Assembly (NCBI GenBank): GCA_019915135.1
Contig: JAHLMK010000022.1
Location: forward strand, 124,001-188,000
Origin: Strobilurus pachycystidiatus
Lineage: Eukaryota > Basidiomycota > Agaricomycetes > Agaricales > Physalacriaceae
Length of the DNA: 64,000 bases
Direction: 5' to 3'
Positions 10,568-21,815 of the stretch are shown here, in pieces. Each line of letters begins with the position of its first letter. Within the stretch, counting starts at the first letter, position 1. The translations under genes and the position numbers were made by a program. The notes under the pieces are model-generated. The model worked only from the letters and a program-made list of their open reading frames with translations. It made no database searches and had not been told where the DNA came from.

Positions 10568-13003
10568 ATGCGTCGATTCGCTTCAGTCTTTGCATCGCGC
10601 CACGAGAAGAATGATTCTTCGGCTGCCCAGCCATCAGCGAGCTCGCTTTCGCTTGCGTCAACGAAGAGGAAGGGTGCACGGCGCGCCATCACCGTCGACT
10701 CTCCAGCCGTCTCGTCGACTCCCTCGTCCCCTCACTTTGGCCGGGGAAGCGATATTGGCCAGTCCTCCGCGTCATCCAGTGGCTCCGCTAGTTTGCAGAC
10801 ACCAGACGACATTACAGTCTCTCTCGAGCCCACGACAAAGAGCAAATCATGGTTAAACTCATGGTTGAGTAAACGACCTCCTGTCTCGAAGCCTAAGCAT
10901 GCTGAAACTCAAGAGTTGAATCGGGAATGGCTTCCTTCTCATCCGCCGCCTCTACTCCGTCCACCACCACCTGGCATTCGAACTGCCCCACCGGTGCAAG
11001 ACTCCGACCCAGACACGTCTGATTCAGATGATGATGATGACTCGTCGCTGTCGGCCCCCGTTCACGGCCGTTCCATCCCCTCATCTGCCGTTCCAATCTC
11101 CCGAGAATATCTTTCCGCCCACCTCCAAAATGCATTGGTGTCTCGGCCATCTGCATCGCCCTTCTTACTCCTTCCCTTTTCTCGTAAGAGGCCCAACACT
11201 CTCTACCCCCGCTCCTGCAATTCGCCACCACTGTCACGTCAGGAAACGCTTCATTCATCAATGCTTAAGAAACATCTCTTGGATCGTCTCCTTAAATCTG
11301 CTGACGCCCTCACTCCCTCTGAGCAGTCCTCCATTCTTCCCTTCAGTATGAAGTCACCACCCTCCCTCTTGGCTCCCTTTGCGTCTTCAGTTGATGAAGT
11401 CGCATTGCCCAAGTCTGCTCAGGTCCTCCAGCACTCTCCCGGCCTGCGCCGCTGGATCGATCGCCCTTGTTTTGAGCATCGTTTCACGGTGTGGATGCCA
11501 TCCGGTGAGGACATTAAACCTCAAGTGGTGACAGGGACGCGTTTTGCAGTTCCCGACCTCGAGTTCTCCGAGGCGTTGGAGGCCATGATTGATTTTGCAG
11601 AGCGGTCTCCACCGCTCGTCGTGCAGACATCCTCCACACCTGAATGGCGGCCTGAAGTCGAGCTACCGCATGAGACACTCGCGTTGGATGTACCACTCTC
11701 TCCATCGAACAACTCTTCCCATGGGTCCGGTATGTTCAATATATCCGATTTGTCTGTACCACACGCTGACTATTCATTCACAGTATCCCCGTCCCAATCA
11801 CGAGCTAATGTGCAGCCTACGGCGCCTTCCCCTCTTCGAAACGAGGCCGACAAACCCAAAACGTCGCCTACGTTGCCGATATCTCCGCCACCCTCACCAC
11901 CGCCGCCTGCGAAACGCGGTGTACGCTTCGCTGAAGACGACAGGGAAGACCAGATTCCCATTGGCTACATCATGCGCGTCAAGAAACAACGGGAAGCCAA
12001 GGCCAAATTCCTGCAGGAGCAGAAAGAACGGCGACTCATCGTTGAGGAGCAAGCCAAGATAAACGAGGAGAGGAAGCAGATGGAAGAACAGCGTCTTCAG
12101 TGGGAGAACGAGCGCAAAGCTTGGGAAAAGGAGAAGCGTGCGATGGAGGAGGAGCGTAATAAGCGACTCTATGCGGAAGAGATCGCTGCCTCACGAGCTA
12201 GGCGAGAGAATTCGAGGATCGGTGGTCTCAACAACAAGTCGGCGTCCAAGTCCAACTCGCCAGTAGCATCCTTGCGCGGTGGTCATGGCGAGCATGACCG
12301 GGAACAGTCAAACTGGTATTCAAGACACGTCTACGACCCAATTCCCCCTACACCTCGCCGACAGACATCGGCGCCACCGCTGAGTAATTCGCGTCCGCCT
12401 AGTGTGTCGGGTCGTGGATCTCATCCTCCACAAGGCGGATCACGCCCGTCCTCAGTCTATTCTTCTTCCTCAGAGGATATCCAAGGCAAGCGGCACTCCA
12501 TGGCGTCTACCTCCCATGGTCGATGGTCATCCAGCAACGCTAGCCTTATCCCTCCCTCTCCATCTTTCTTACCCATACCACTACAGCAGCCATTCTTGGC
12601 ATCGCCGACTCCGTACGATACGCTCCTGCTGCCACCTACAGCTCCTTTCATGCTTCATCAATACCCGCGACCTAGGTCGCAACATTCCCTCTCCCCATCT
12701 CCTTCCCGGAATAGCATGAATAGAAGCTCAGATCGTCTGAACCGAACTTCGATTCATGATGCCTCTTCGGATCGTTCCTCCTCGTCATCCCCGCAGAGGC
12801 CAATGGGCCACCAGCGTCAACACAGTGGTGAAAAACATCCTCATGCAGTTCGCCCATCGCCGAGAGGTCGAGCTAGTGAACCAGGCTCGTCATCGGCCCG
12901 TTCTCCAGCATCTCAGACATCGTCGGGAACCAGTGCAAGTTACTTCCCTCGCGCATATTCAGCGGGAACCGTTCCGTCGCGCAGGTCGACAGCCATATCA
13001 TAG
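10568..13003 (+). CDS. Ser/Pro-rich protein with central coiled coil, function unknown
   Basis: A single 811-codon exon. I do not recognise a catalytic domain. The N-terminal ~470 residues are Ser/Pro-rich with an acidic patch near residue 150 (DSDPDTSDSDDDDDSS) and proline runs (HPPPLLRPPPPG, SPPPSPPPPAKRGVRF). Residues about 468-548 form a long charged heptad region rich in E, K, R and Q (KKQREAKAKFLQEQKERR and onward), a probable coiled coil. The rest is Ser/Pro/Arg-rich and low-complexity, with many SP/TP sites. The composition suggests a cytoskeletal, polarity or scaffold protein regulated by phosphorylation, but that is inference only. The start at 10568 is the first ATG of the frame and follows a pyrimidine-rich leader. 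Confidence 0.7.
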   Translation: MRRFASVFASRHEKNDSSAAQPSASSLSLASTKRKGARRAITVDSPAVSSTPSSPHFGRGSDIGQSSASSSGSASLQTPDDITVSLEPTTKSKSWLNSWLSKRPPVSKPKHAETQELNREWLPSHPPPLLRPPPPGIRTAPPVQDSDPDTSDSDDDDDSSLSAPVHGRSIPSSAVPISREYLSAHLQNALVSRPSASPFLLLPFSRKRPNTLYPRSCNSPPLSRQETLHSSMLKKHLLDRLLKSADALTPSEQSSILPFSMKSPPSLLAPFASSVDEVALPKSAQVLQHSPGLRRWIDRPCFEHRFTVWMPSGEDIKPQVVTGTRFAVPDLEFSEALEAMIDFAERSPPLVVQTSSTPEWRPEVELPHETLALDVPLSPSNNSSHGSGMFNISDLSVPHADYSFTVSPSQSRANVQPTAPSPLRNEADKPKTSPTLPISPPPSPPPPAKRGVRFAEDDREDQIPIGYIMRVKKQREAKAKFLQEQKERRLIVEEQAKINEERKQMEEQRLQWENERKAWEKEKRAMEEERNKRLYAEEIAASRARRENSRIGGLNNKSASKSNSPVASLRGGHGEHDREQSNWYSRHVYDPIPPTPRRQTSAPPLSNSRPPSVSGRGSHPPQGGSRPSSVYSSSSEDIQGKRHSMASTSHGRWSSSNASLIPPSPSFLPIPLQQPFLASPTPYDTLLLPPTAPFMLHQYPRPRSQHSLSPSPSRNSMNRSSDRLNRTSIHDASSDRSSSSSPQRPMGHQRQHSGEKHPHAVRPSPRGRASEPGSSSARSPASQTSSGTSASYFPRAYSAGTVPSRRSTAIS

Positions 13004-13746
13004 GCGACCGTCCTCTCGTTTCTTCGCGCTTCTTCGTCCTCGCCTTCTCCCGAATATCGGGCACCTTGACGATGATACTCGCCAAAATGCATCCCGTCTT
13101 AATGCAAGCAACACTCGCTCCTGTTACATTATCATTATTCCTCCTGGACTCTCGCTAATTCATTCGTTACAACGAAACGGAACTCTCACTCAATCACTCG
13201 CAACTCGTTGATTATACTATATCTTGTCATATATGTAATTGCGCAGACTTTGTTTTCAATACTCACATGCACCTTTCTGCTTTTTCTTTATAGCTATGTT
13301 CCTTGTTTTGTTTTTCGGACCTTATTTCTTCTTGCATTTTTAAGCACAGTCAATATGTATTACAATAACTACACGTTTACCTTTGGGAACTTCACATCCA
13401 ACTCTAGAATCAGCAATGGAATTCTTGACGATTGTACGGCCGCTTGAGGAAGTCGAGGCTGCCATATCAAGTTAGCCAAGCTCGAACCCTAATCATATCA
13501 TCCGGTCGTCCATGTTTCTCAACGAAATGAAGCTGCAGCTGTTGTACGACATCAATATTTGGATTGTGGAGGGCCCACCCGGGCCCACAAAAGCCCACAA
13601 GCTCAAAGTCACGTCATGTGGTCGGATATATTGTGACACGTTGTCATTTCCATGTCTGTCGGCCTTTTCCTTCTCGCCAATCATATCCAATTGCGACGTC
13701 GCCATTGGATGCGGTTTGCCCGAACTTGAGGCGCATATCGATAGAA
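13004..13746. other. Intergenic region (3' UTR and promoter), no gene supported
   Basis: The first ~450 bp are T-rich and look like a 3' UTR. Around 13574-13590 there is a GC-rich patch with two GGGCCC palindromes. No conserved exon is visible on either strand. Confidence 0.4.
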
Positions 13747-15950
13747 ATGAGCTCCCGAGCCGTGCTCAGGTCCATCAAGGATCCTATACATGACCTCAGT
13801 GAGCAATGCCGCCGGTGTATTTAGCAGAGTTGGCTCATCAGGACACAGTCGAGATCAGCGAAAGACTTGCCGTATTCATCGACACGTACGCGCCCTCTTG
13901 CAGGCTTGCGACTTCTCTCTAACCGCGTTGCAGTCGAGAATACCAGCGTTTACGCCACGTGAAGCAGTTGGGCACTTCGTATCTGGTTTGGCCCGGCGCT
14001 TCCCATAACAGGTTCGAACACTGTCTCGGTAAGGCTTGGACGTTATGCCACACCTCCCCATTCTAACTGTGCAGCCAACGGACTCTAGGCGTCGCTCATC
14101 TTGCCCGATGCTTGGCCCTTAACCTACAACAGAAGCAACCTGAGTTGAACATCACCGACCGTGATGTCGAGTGCGTGGAAATTGCTGGTCTGTGTCACGA
14201 CCTTGGACACGGTCCTTGGTCTCATGTCTGGGATAGCATGTTCATGCCCGTGGCAAGGCGAGTCTTTTTACTTGTGATTGCACACGTTACTCACCGCGTA
14301 AATTAGCCCGGATCGTAAATGGCAGCATGAAGAAGGATCGGAGCTCATGTTTGAACATCTTGTCTCAGTGAACAACATTGTGATTTCGGACGAGGACAAG
14401 CACCTCATCAAGGATCTCATTGCTGGACAGAGGCGCAAATGTGACCCGTGAGCCATCATCTGAGCTGCGTTTCGTTCATTTTTTGATACTTTTCCTCAGC
14501 TCCGAGAAATCCTTCCTCTTCGATATCGTTGCTAACAAGCGCAACGGTCTGGATGTCGATAGGTATATCCCCATCAACTGCCACATACTGCCCCTGCTGA
14601 GTCTTGCGATAAGATTTGACTACTTCGTTCGGGACTCTCATATGATTGGTGAACCAGTCAAGATCAATCTGAACAGGTACGTTCAAATCGGCCACAACCT
14701 CGTTTCGCTTGACTTATGCTTTGACTCTTCCAGATTACTCAACTCAGCCCGTGTCATCAACGGAGAAATCTGTTATGATATCAAGGATATCAACAATATC
14801 TACGAGGTATACAACACTCGCTTCCGTCTATTCAAGCAAATCTACAACCACAAGACAGGTGGGTCTGTCACTTCTAGACTGTTAGAACGCGTCCTCACGG
14901 TCTTGAACAGCAAAAGCCATTGAATACATGGTCATTGATGCCCTCCTTGCTGCTGAGCCCATCCTTGGGATCTCGACTTGGGTGTTCAACCCCAAGAAGT
15001 ACACTCTCTTAACCGATGAAATCATGTCACATATTGAAATGCGTGCTGAAGAGGATGAGGTTGGTGTCACCAACATTCACGCGTTACCTTTGGACTAATC
15101 TCAAGCTAGCGCCTGTCCCCGGCTCGGGCCATTTTCGACCGCATCAAAAATCGGGACCTCTACAAGATGGTTGATTACAAGGTTGTTGCTTGGGGTGACA
15201 GGGAACTCTTCGAGACTCGTGTAACCCCGTCGCAGATTGTCGCCATGGCCCGTCAGGATTTTATTGCACGGTCGACTCCCAATGGAAGCCCAGTCGTGCT
15301 CGGTAATGCTGACGGAGACGACGAGCATATGGATCAGCAGTCTTACCCGCCGATTGACCCGTCTGCACTGAGGGAGACGGACGTTTTGGTTTCCCTGGCC
15401 CCAATGCACTATGGTATGCAGGACCAGAATCCTCTATTGTGTGTCAAGTTCTATTCCAAGTCCAAGCCAAATGGTAAGTCAAAGTCCTTCGCTGTTTTTT
15501 GCACGAACTTACATGGCCCACACAAGTGGCCCGCAATGCCAAGCCCGGGGACTATTCTACACTCATGCCTGAGAAATTCGGCGAATACATGCTTCGTGTT
15601 TATACCAAAGTCCCGAAGTACGCAACATGTGTACCCAGCCTGAGCATTATGCTGACACTGCTTATAGATATTTCTACAACGTCCAAGCTGGATACCGTGC
15701 TATCCTAGAGAATATAGCTGAGGAGGTCTCACCATCTCCCCCAACCACCGAGGCGCCCTCTACGCCGCGTCTCGGTCCGTCCAAGACTGCGAGTCTTGAA
15801 TCTGTCGGCAGGCTGTCTCCTGCCAGCTCGCTCACCGTCAACGAATTTACAACCGTTCCGCCTAATTTTGTTCCTGAAAGTCCCACCAAGAAACACAGGC
15901 GACAAAGAGGAAGTTCAGACGGAGGATCGCCGAAGAAGAGACGCCTTTGA
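13747..15950 (+). CDS. SAMHD1-like HD-domain dNTP triphosphohydrolase
   Basis: Homologue of the catalytic HD domain of SAMHD1, which cleaves dNTPs to deoxynucleoside and triphosphate. Start at 13747 ([17 protein letters not shown]); a 50-nt intron then restores [14 protein letters not shown]. Further exons carry [20 protein letters not shown] (first metal His), [20 protein letters not shown] (the HD pair), [24 protein letters not shown] text and FDYFVRDSH (distal Asp). Then [26 protein letters not shown] and [22 protein letters not shown] match the SAMHD1 core, and [19 protein letters not shown] with [15 protein letters not shown] match its C-terminal lobe. No N-terminal SAM domain is present. 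The tail is Ser/Pro-rich and ends in a basic, NLS-like KKRRL. About seven introns. A role in dNTP pool control is the family role, not shown here. Confidence 0.87.
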
Positions 15951-16463
15951 GATTTCATTATACATCACTATAGAGCCAGGATTTTTTCTCTTGGCCAATC
16001 ACAATGGAGTCTATAGAGTACCTCACATTCCACTAGATAATGTACTACCGCCTTCTTATACCTACTTTACGCTTTCATACATTGGCTTTTTCTTGTTCTC
16101 GACATTATCTTTGGGTTTTGTCTTGCACTACATGCTTGTGCGGTAACCGGTCCCTTACTTAGCAGAATTCAGACTTCAATTCTGCCCGCCAAGTCGGCTT
16201 CCGTGACCATTGCGCCTGAGTACATGAGACTCGTTGGGATCCGGTCTATTCCTCCTTCCTGAATGCTGGACCTCTGGACCCGAAAATTCTGTCATCCCGA
16301 ACACGTACTTGAAGCGCGCTGATTGGAAAAGACAAGAACGAATAAATTATGGTAAGCCTTAGTTGTATATGTAAGTACGCAAAGAAAATGTATTCCGTTC
16401 CATATCAGTCGAAATCGATGGATTTGCGCCGCCTACGTCGTCGAGACTCCCGCCACATGCGGC
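15951..16463. other. Convergent intergenic region, no gene supported
   Basis: About 510 bp between the converging stops of the HD-domain gene (+) and VPS74 (-). Only short open frames of low complexity; read as overlapping or adjacent 3' UTRs. Confidence 0.4.
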
Positions 16464-18345
16464 CTATATCAGACTATCCAATTTGGCAAGGACATCCAGA
16501 ACCGCTGCCACAAGCTCGAAAATCTCACCCTCGTTCTTGTCCTCCTCTCCCCTCCTCACTTCGGCGACCAACCCGCGTACACTCTCCCTCCCATCCTCTC
16601 TTGATCCCATGGCAATCTGTGTAGCCCCGCTCCGTCTACGACCCGGCGTATTAGCGGCAGCTCCACCCTCGCCTCCACCAAATGGCCATATCGAAAACTC
16701 GGCGAGGATCTCATCAGCACGCTGGAAAGCACCTTCACGCTCTTCGTATCCCATTCGACCAAACGCATTATCGAGCACTGACGCAGTGTACGCTGCGCAT
16801 ACGAGGCAGACACTGCGCAGAACGCCATCACGGACGCCTTCCAGCTCCACTTCGCGTGGTACGGCGCTTCCACGCATCCCGACCACTGCGCCCACTCGCT
16901 GAATGATGCTCTCCTTGACGCGCGCGTCGGCGACGGGGTGCGTCGCCATGTCGAATAAGAGGAAATTACGTTTCTCGGTTCGGAGGACACCCTTGTCGAC
17001 GAGCCCTTTTGCGAGTCGTTCCCGAACTTGTTTGAGCTGAAAGCCAATCTTCATGACGTTCCATGTCTCGCCGCTGAGTAGATCAATCCACTCGTTGACG
17101 GAGAGCGCGCCCAGGGGTTGCTGGTCTCGCATCATGCGCAGCGTCTCGTCGAGAATCGTTTCACCTGTGAGGGTGCTGCTGAGGACGGTGATCTGTCGGT
17201 CAGGGAGGGGTAGGGAGTGTGACATGGGGGAGGAGGCGGAGGGGCGGAGGATGGCAATTCGCCGGCGAAGGGCGAGTTCTATGAGGATGCAACCGCGCAG
17301 GGCGTAGGAGATGTTGTCGTTCCAGAAGGAAAGGTAGCCTTGTTTATCTTTGATGCCCAATAATAGCACTTCCTCCATTAGCGTTAGACGTGGTGTCTTT
17401 TCTTCGTTCAAAAGGTCCCGCGGATCGTATGCGATTTTTGACCCGCCTTCGAATGCAGAACCTAGGAGGATGAATATCAATCACATGTCTCCAGAGAAAT
17501 TAAGATGACTGGAGAAAGATGAAAGCGAAAGCGACAACCATAAACCCAGCAAGGAACATGACCGGAGACAGTAGGCGCGAGACGAGCGCGGCGCACCGAC
17601 GCGACTGAATGAAAGAGCGACGGCACTGGGAGAAGGCTGCGTGCATTACACGCTCGCCTGGGTGAAGGAGCGAGTTTCGGGATAGGCTGTAGAGGGGCGA
17701 CACGTCGGCGCAGCCCACACTGGCGGATGGGTAAAGGATGATACGACGCCAACCAAAAGCAGACACAGATGGGTACCGCGACAGATGTGGTATGACAGTG
17801 GTTCGGAGATGGCGACGAGACAGGTGTAATGCAAGTGATGGCCGCGCCGTAGGCTGTGTTTGCGGAAAGGAAGTAGTCCACAGCTTCGCGAGCATAGGGG
17901 ATAGGAAGGTGTACAGGGACCAGTACCCGACAAGCGCTGCTCTGACTGGGAAGCTGTGGGGCCAGTAGTGGCACTCTGATGGATATCGCTGGGAGCGTGT
18001 GTGCGTGGGCGTGCGCGCCGGCGTCCGTGTGCCCGTGCTGCCCTGGTCGCCGTCCACTACGAATAGTCCTCCTTCACGTCCTGTCAATCCGTCCCTTCCT
18101 CACTGGGAATGCCTAGCTCAAAAGCCAGGCCTCTAACCGAATCCTCCTCGTCCATCCAGATTCCAGCCAAAGCGAAACCGGCCAACAGAAACGAAAACAA
18201 TGTGGTACTTACCACCTCTCCCTCCGCCCGCCCACTCGGTCTGGTTCTGTCGCCTTTCTGTGTGGCCATTTCCACTGTCTTCCGTCGCCGGAGACGCAGA
18301 GGTCGATGCCGCGCCGCGCCGCCGTTGTAACCCGCTCGATGCCAT
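16464..18345 (-). CDS. VPS74: Golgi PI4P-binding glycosyltransferase adaptor VPS74/GOLPH3
   Basis: Peripheral Golgi protein that binds PI4P and glycosyltransferase tails and keeps them in the Golgi through COPI. Exon 1 (18213-18345) gives MASSGLQRRRGAAS and a Gly/Ser linker, ending at a GTAAGT donor. Exon 2 (16464-17461) restores SKIAYDPRDLLNEEKTPRLTL, MEEVLLLGIKDKQGYLSFWNDNISYALRGCILIELALRRRI, LTGETILDETLRMM and WIDLLSGETWNVMKIGFQLKQVRERLAKGLVDKGVL, a full GPP34 domain. Joined length is 376 residues, close to yeast Vps74 (345). The two exons are separated by a 751-nt intron, far longer than others here. The C-terminal part has an inserted Gly/Ala/Arg-rich segment (WPFGGGEGGAAANTPGRRRSG). Confidence 0.9.
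17462..18212 (-). other. 751-nt intron of VPS74
   Basis: Donor GTAAGT at 18212 and acceptor CCTCCTAG ending at 17462 join the exons in phase (GGT split G|GT). The size is about 14 times the usual intron in this window. It contains overlapping open minus-strand frames (17500-18087 and 17477-17974), but none resembles a known protein. Confidence 0.6.
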
Positions 18346-18759
18346 CCTAGTCGCAAATCAAGATCTTAACCGCCACTCAAGGACATACGCTTACGCTAAG
18401 AGCAACAACAGTTAGCAGCCAAAGCAAAAGAAAACAACTGACTGACTGCGACGAAGTGATAGCTTAAAGTCAAGATGCTACGGACCTGGGTACGGCATGT
18501 GATCAAAGAGCGCTGCGGCGCGCCACTGCACAGACGTTCACACTTCTACCAGTGTACCACCGGTCCGAACCACCTTTGTGGGATCTAGCTCCATGAATCT
18601 TTCTGACCACTTGGAGCGTGTATCCCACACAATACAGAAAGAAGGGCGGAGTAAGAATCGTAGCAGTAATCGTGAGTACACCATCGACGAGCATAAATAA
18701 TTCCTGGGTCCGAGAGTATGAAGGCATAACAATCGTCAATGCGTCAGTATAGCATATCA
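18346..18759. other. Intergenic region, no gene supported
   Basis: Lies between the VPS74 start and the stop of the next minus-strand gene. A small minus-strand open frame (18503-18763) has a hydrophobic stretch but no recognisable family and no supporting splice sites. Confidence 0.35.
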
Positions 18760-21084
18760 TCATGATTCCGTCGAAGGAGCTTGAGTCTGTCCAGCCGACG
18801 CCGATCCCAGTCCACGCTCAGGATCACCTTCCTGACGAGAGTTTTCCCTGCTCAACCCAAATAATGATCTCACCCTGCCCTCTCTGTCTCTTGCCCCAGT
18901 CACATCCAGCTCCGAAACGTCCACAGCCAACTTCAGGTTTCCTTTCTCAGGACTGTCCGACATCATTGCAGCATTCGACACCGGTTCGTCGGATTCCCTC
19001 TCTCTCTCCCTCCCCCGTCTACCATCTGGGGCCGTTCCAATCTCCGGCTCGACAGGCACCTGGGTGTGTTCCAAGGTGACCTGCCTTCGGCCCTTGAGTA
19101 CCCAGTGAGATCCATAGCTCTTGAGCGTGCGCACGATGAGGAAAAAGTATACCAATCCCAGGACGAAGACGGCGGTGATGACGATACGTGGTCCAAGGAT
19201 GGCATGCCTGCTCAAGGGAGAGCGTTCTTCTGGGTCGTCTGCGGAGCCGGTACGCCAGACGAAGGAGAGAATGGATACTACGAAAGTTATCATGGACCTT
19301 GATATGATACTCAACAAGTGGTCGGATGATATAGACGCGCAGAGGACATACCAAGTTAACCAGACTGAAGGCATCGCGAGCATAACCCAAACGTTCCACC
19401 ATATCACAGTATCATTTTTTCTTGCTTCCTGTTGAGACGGTGAGTCATGATTCCAGAAAGAATTTTGAATGAACCTTACCTCCGCCCAACGCGACGCGCG
19501 GTACATCGTTCTCATAGTCCCAAATCGGACAATAAACATACAACCATACGACAAACTCATCAAAGCAGATATCAGCGAGAGCAGAGCGGCGGTTCGAGTC
19601 AAAGGATCAGAAGCTGCATCGGGTATTTGGAACATGGTCAATATAGCACTATATCAGGCCAGTCAGAATCCGTTGGCGAGTGTAAAGTATGCACATACGA
19701 AAGCAGCAATGCAGAAACAACATTCAGAGTTTTCCACTCTCTCAGAAGCGAGTCTATGAAAGCCTCCCAAGAGTGTTTGAATCTGACAAGCGCAGGTGAC
19801 ACGAAAGGCGCTGTCCAGTCCTCCGGGAAGGTTAGAGGGATATCGAGGTCTGGAACCAGCGGAACAGCGCCAACTTGGCCCATAAGACCAGCTCCAGTAC
19901 TAGTGGCATGCCGAGCCGCGTTCGCATCCCGGTTGAGATTAACATTCGATGAGAGAGGGACATTGAACCCTGGTCGAGAACACGTATCAATCATACGCTG
20001 GATCTCTGGTCGACTGACATCGGCATCCTCAAATATGCGTGCCACTCGAGAGAAGTAAAGCGCAGGAAGACGAAGAAGCAGATAGAGGTATAACATGCGA
20101 GGGAGGGTATCTGTAATGAACTGGGAGATGCCTGTGGAGTGTTTACGAAGTTGGTCGCAGTCATACGCGTTTTCCGGATCTGCGGGACAGCAGCAGCAGG
20201 GTAGACATGCGAGCGTAGGGATGCTGAGTTTCCAATTGAGAGTGAATGGATCGATGGGAACGAACGGCTCCTCAGTGCGATGTTGGTGGTGTCGATGAAT
20301 GCCCTGTGACCATTGTTGAAGAATACGCAGCGGAGATGTAGCACGCGACCGCGAATTGTTGGATGGAGGGGATTGATCGCCACGTAACTGTTGCGCAGGG
20401 GAAGGATACACCGGGTCACTTGCTCTGCTCAGACGCGACGAGAACGCTATGCGGTTCTGTGAGTTGGTGATCGGAGCCGGGAAGCAGACGAAGCTTTACC
20501 TTGTCGTACACTTTGTTGCAGTGTGGGGACTGAGGGACGGTCGGACTCGATAGACACGCGACCTCTAGGTGTATCATGGCCGTCTGCAGAAGCGCTAGAT
20601 TTGACAGGGATCTTGGGACTATGTCCTGAGTGCCATTGAAGACCGAGTGCATTCAGGTCACCTGCGCTATGCACGGAAGGATAAGAGTTGGATGCCTCAA
20701 AGCTGCGACGCAGTGGTCTGTTGCTGCCCGGTACAGGCGATCGACTAGCCTTGTTGAGATTGGGCGTAGAAGGAAGGGCCGTAAGCTTGTCGGATGAGGT
20801 CAGGTCGGTCTTGGAGGAGTCTGCCTGTACTTGAGAACACACTTGTGTTATATTTGGGCGATGTTGGACTGACCTGCGACAGAAGTAGACGTGTCAGACG
20901 CTGGTAATGCCGATTCTGTGTCCGTTTGTGAAAATGATACAGCTTTATGAACGCGTTCAGACCGACCTGACGAAGACTTCAGTTCTTCTGTATCGCCAAG
21001 GGGATGGGGTTCCTCTTCAGGCGTGTCTTGAGCGCCCTGTGGTAAGTTCACAACCGGAAAGGGAATGGTTGTCGGATCGGCCAT
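18760..21084 (-). CDS. Fungal multi-pass membrane protein, function unknown
   Basis: Spliced minus-strand gene; I do not recognise a named family. The start MADPTTIPFPV at 21084 is preferred over an upstream in-frame ATG at 21120. The first ~280 residues are Ser/Pro-rich and disordered (SRSPVPGSNRPLRRS, SPPSNNSRSRATSPLRIL). A structured part follows: FVPIDPFTLNWKLSIPTLACLPCCCCPADPENAYD with an unusual Cys cluster, then RMLYLYLLLRLPALYF, FPEDWTAPFVSPALVRFKHSWEAFIDSLLREW, and at least four membrane segments including LLSLISALMSLSYGCMFIVRF, VWVMLAMPSVWLTWYVL and IVITAVFVLGLVYFFLIV. A long charged tail completes it. Architecture (disordered N terminus, Cys cluster, TM bundle) is typical of conserved Agaricomycete membrane proteins of unknown role. 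Confidence 0.75.
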
Positions 21085-21815
21085 GTTTGGCAGATTGTTT
21101 GCGCCTTGGATTACATGCAAGATGGGCTGAAACGAGGGGAAAAGTGTCCAGGTATGGACAGGAAATATAAATGGCTACCCCCTCGGGTACGGGAGAGAGG
21201 ACCGAAAGAGTGAAGACGCGTCCAAGTGGTGGTGACGTAGAAAGAAAGGTAGAGGCTGGAAATGGAAACTACTCAGGTCCAATGGTGCAAGCTCGTAACA
21301 ATATGCGAGTCCTTGAGAATTGTCGAGACTATATGAACACGAACATAGAATCAAGATAGCTCAGAATTAGCTGGTCAAAGAAAAGAGGAGGATCGACATA
21401 AAGCTTGGACTCGGAGCTGCGGCGTTTCCATTTCGAGCTTTACCCGATGATCGTCCCGCCGATCATTGATCCTTTGCTTTGACTTGGCGAGCTCTGGTGC
21501 AACACTATTCAAAGAACTCAAGTTGCTGAAGAGATCAATAGCTATATCGCATACTTTTCTCTGGCGCAAACCGCACACTCTGATACTATCACTATCAACG
21601 ACACCGATGAGATCAGTGATCACGAACTTCAACAATCACAGAATTCGAGGACTAGTACAAGAAATGACACTTCCAAGATGTACAATGCTAATGGCTACAA
21701 ATACAGTGAAATACAATACAGATGATGAGGGAGGTGTACACAGGAATCAAAGGGTGAGCGGTATATATAAATAGGGTATCTGTCCAGATGAAATAGTAGT
21801 GAAGCAATACAAGAC
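21085..21815. other. Intergenic region, no gene supported
   Basis: About 730 bp between the membrane-protein start and the RdRP stop, both on the minus strand. Composition is AT-richer than coding sequence and reading frames are short. It should contain the membrane-protein promoter and the RdRP 3' UTR. Confidence 0.4.

Noticed and set aside
13480..13500. B-box-like gggttcgagctt on the minus strand
   Set aside because: Ending does not match GWTCRANNC and no acceptor stem or A box can be placed.
13799..13824. 26-nt candidate micro-intron at the start of the SAMHD1-like gene
   Set aside because: The GT-AG pair exists, but a 50-nt intron using the later acceptor (GACACAG) gives an exact-length match to the family ([16 protein letters not shown]).
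16483..16902. Plus-strand ORF antisense to VPS74
   Set aside because: Ser/Arg/Pro-rich shadow of a well-supported gene on the other strand.
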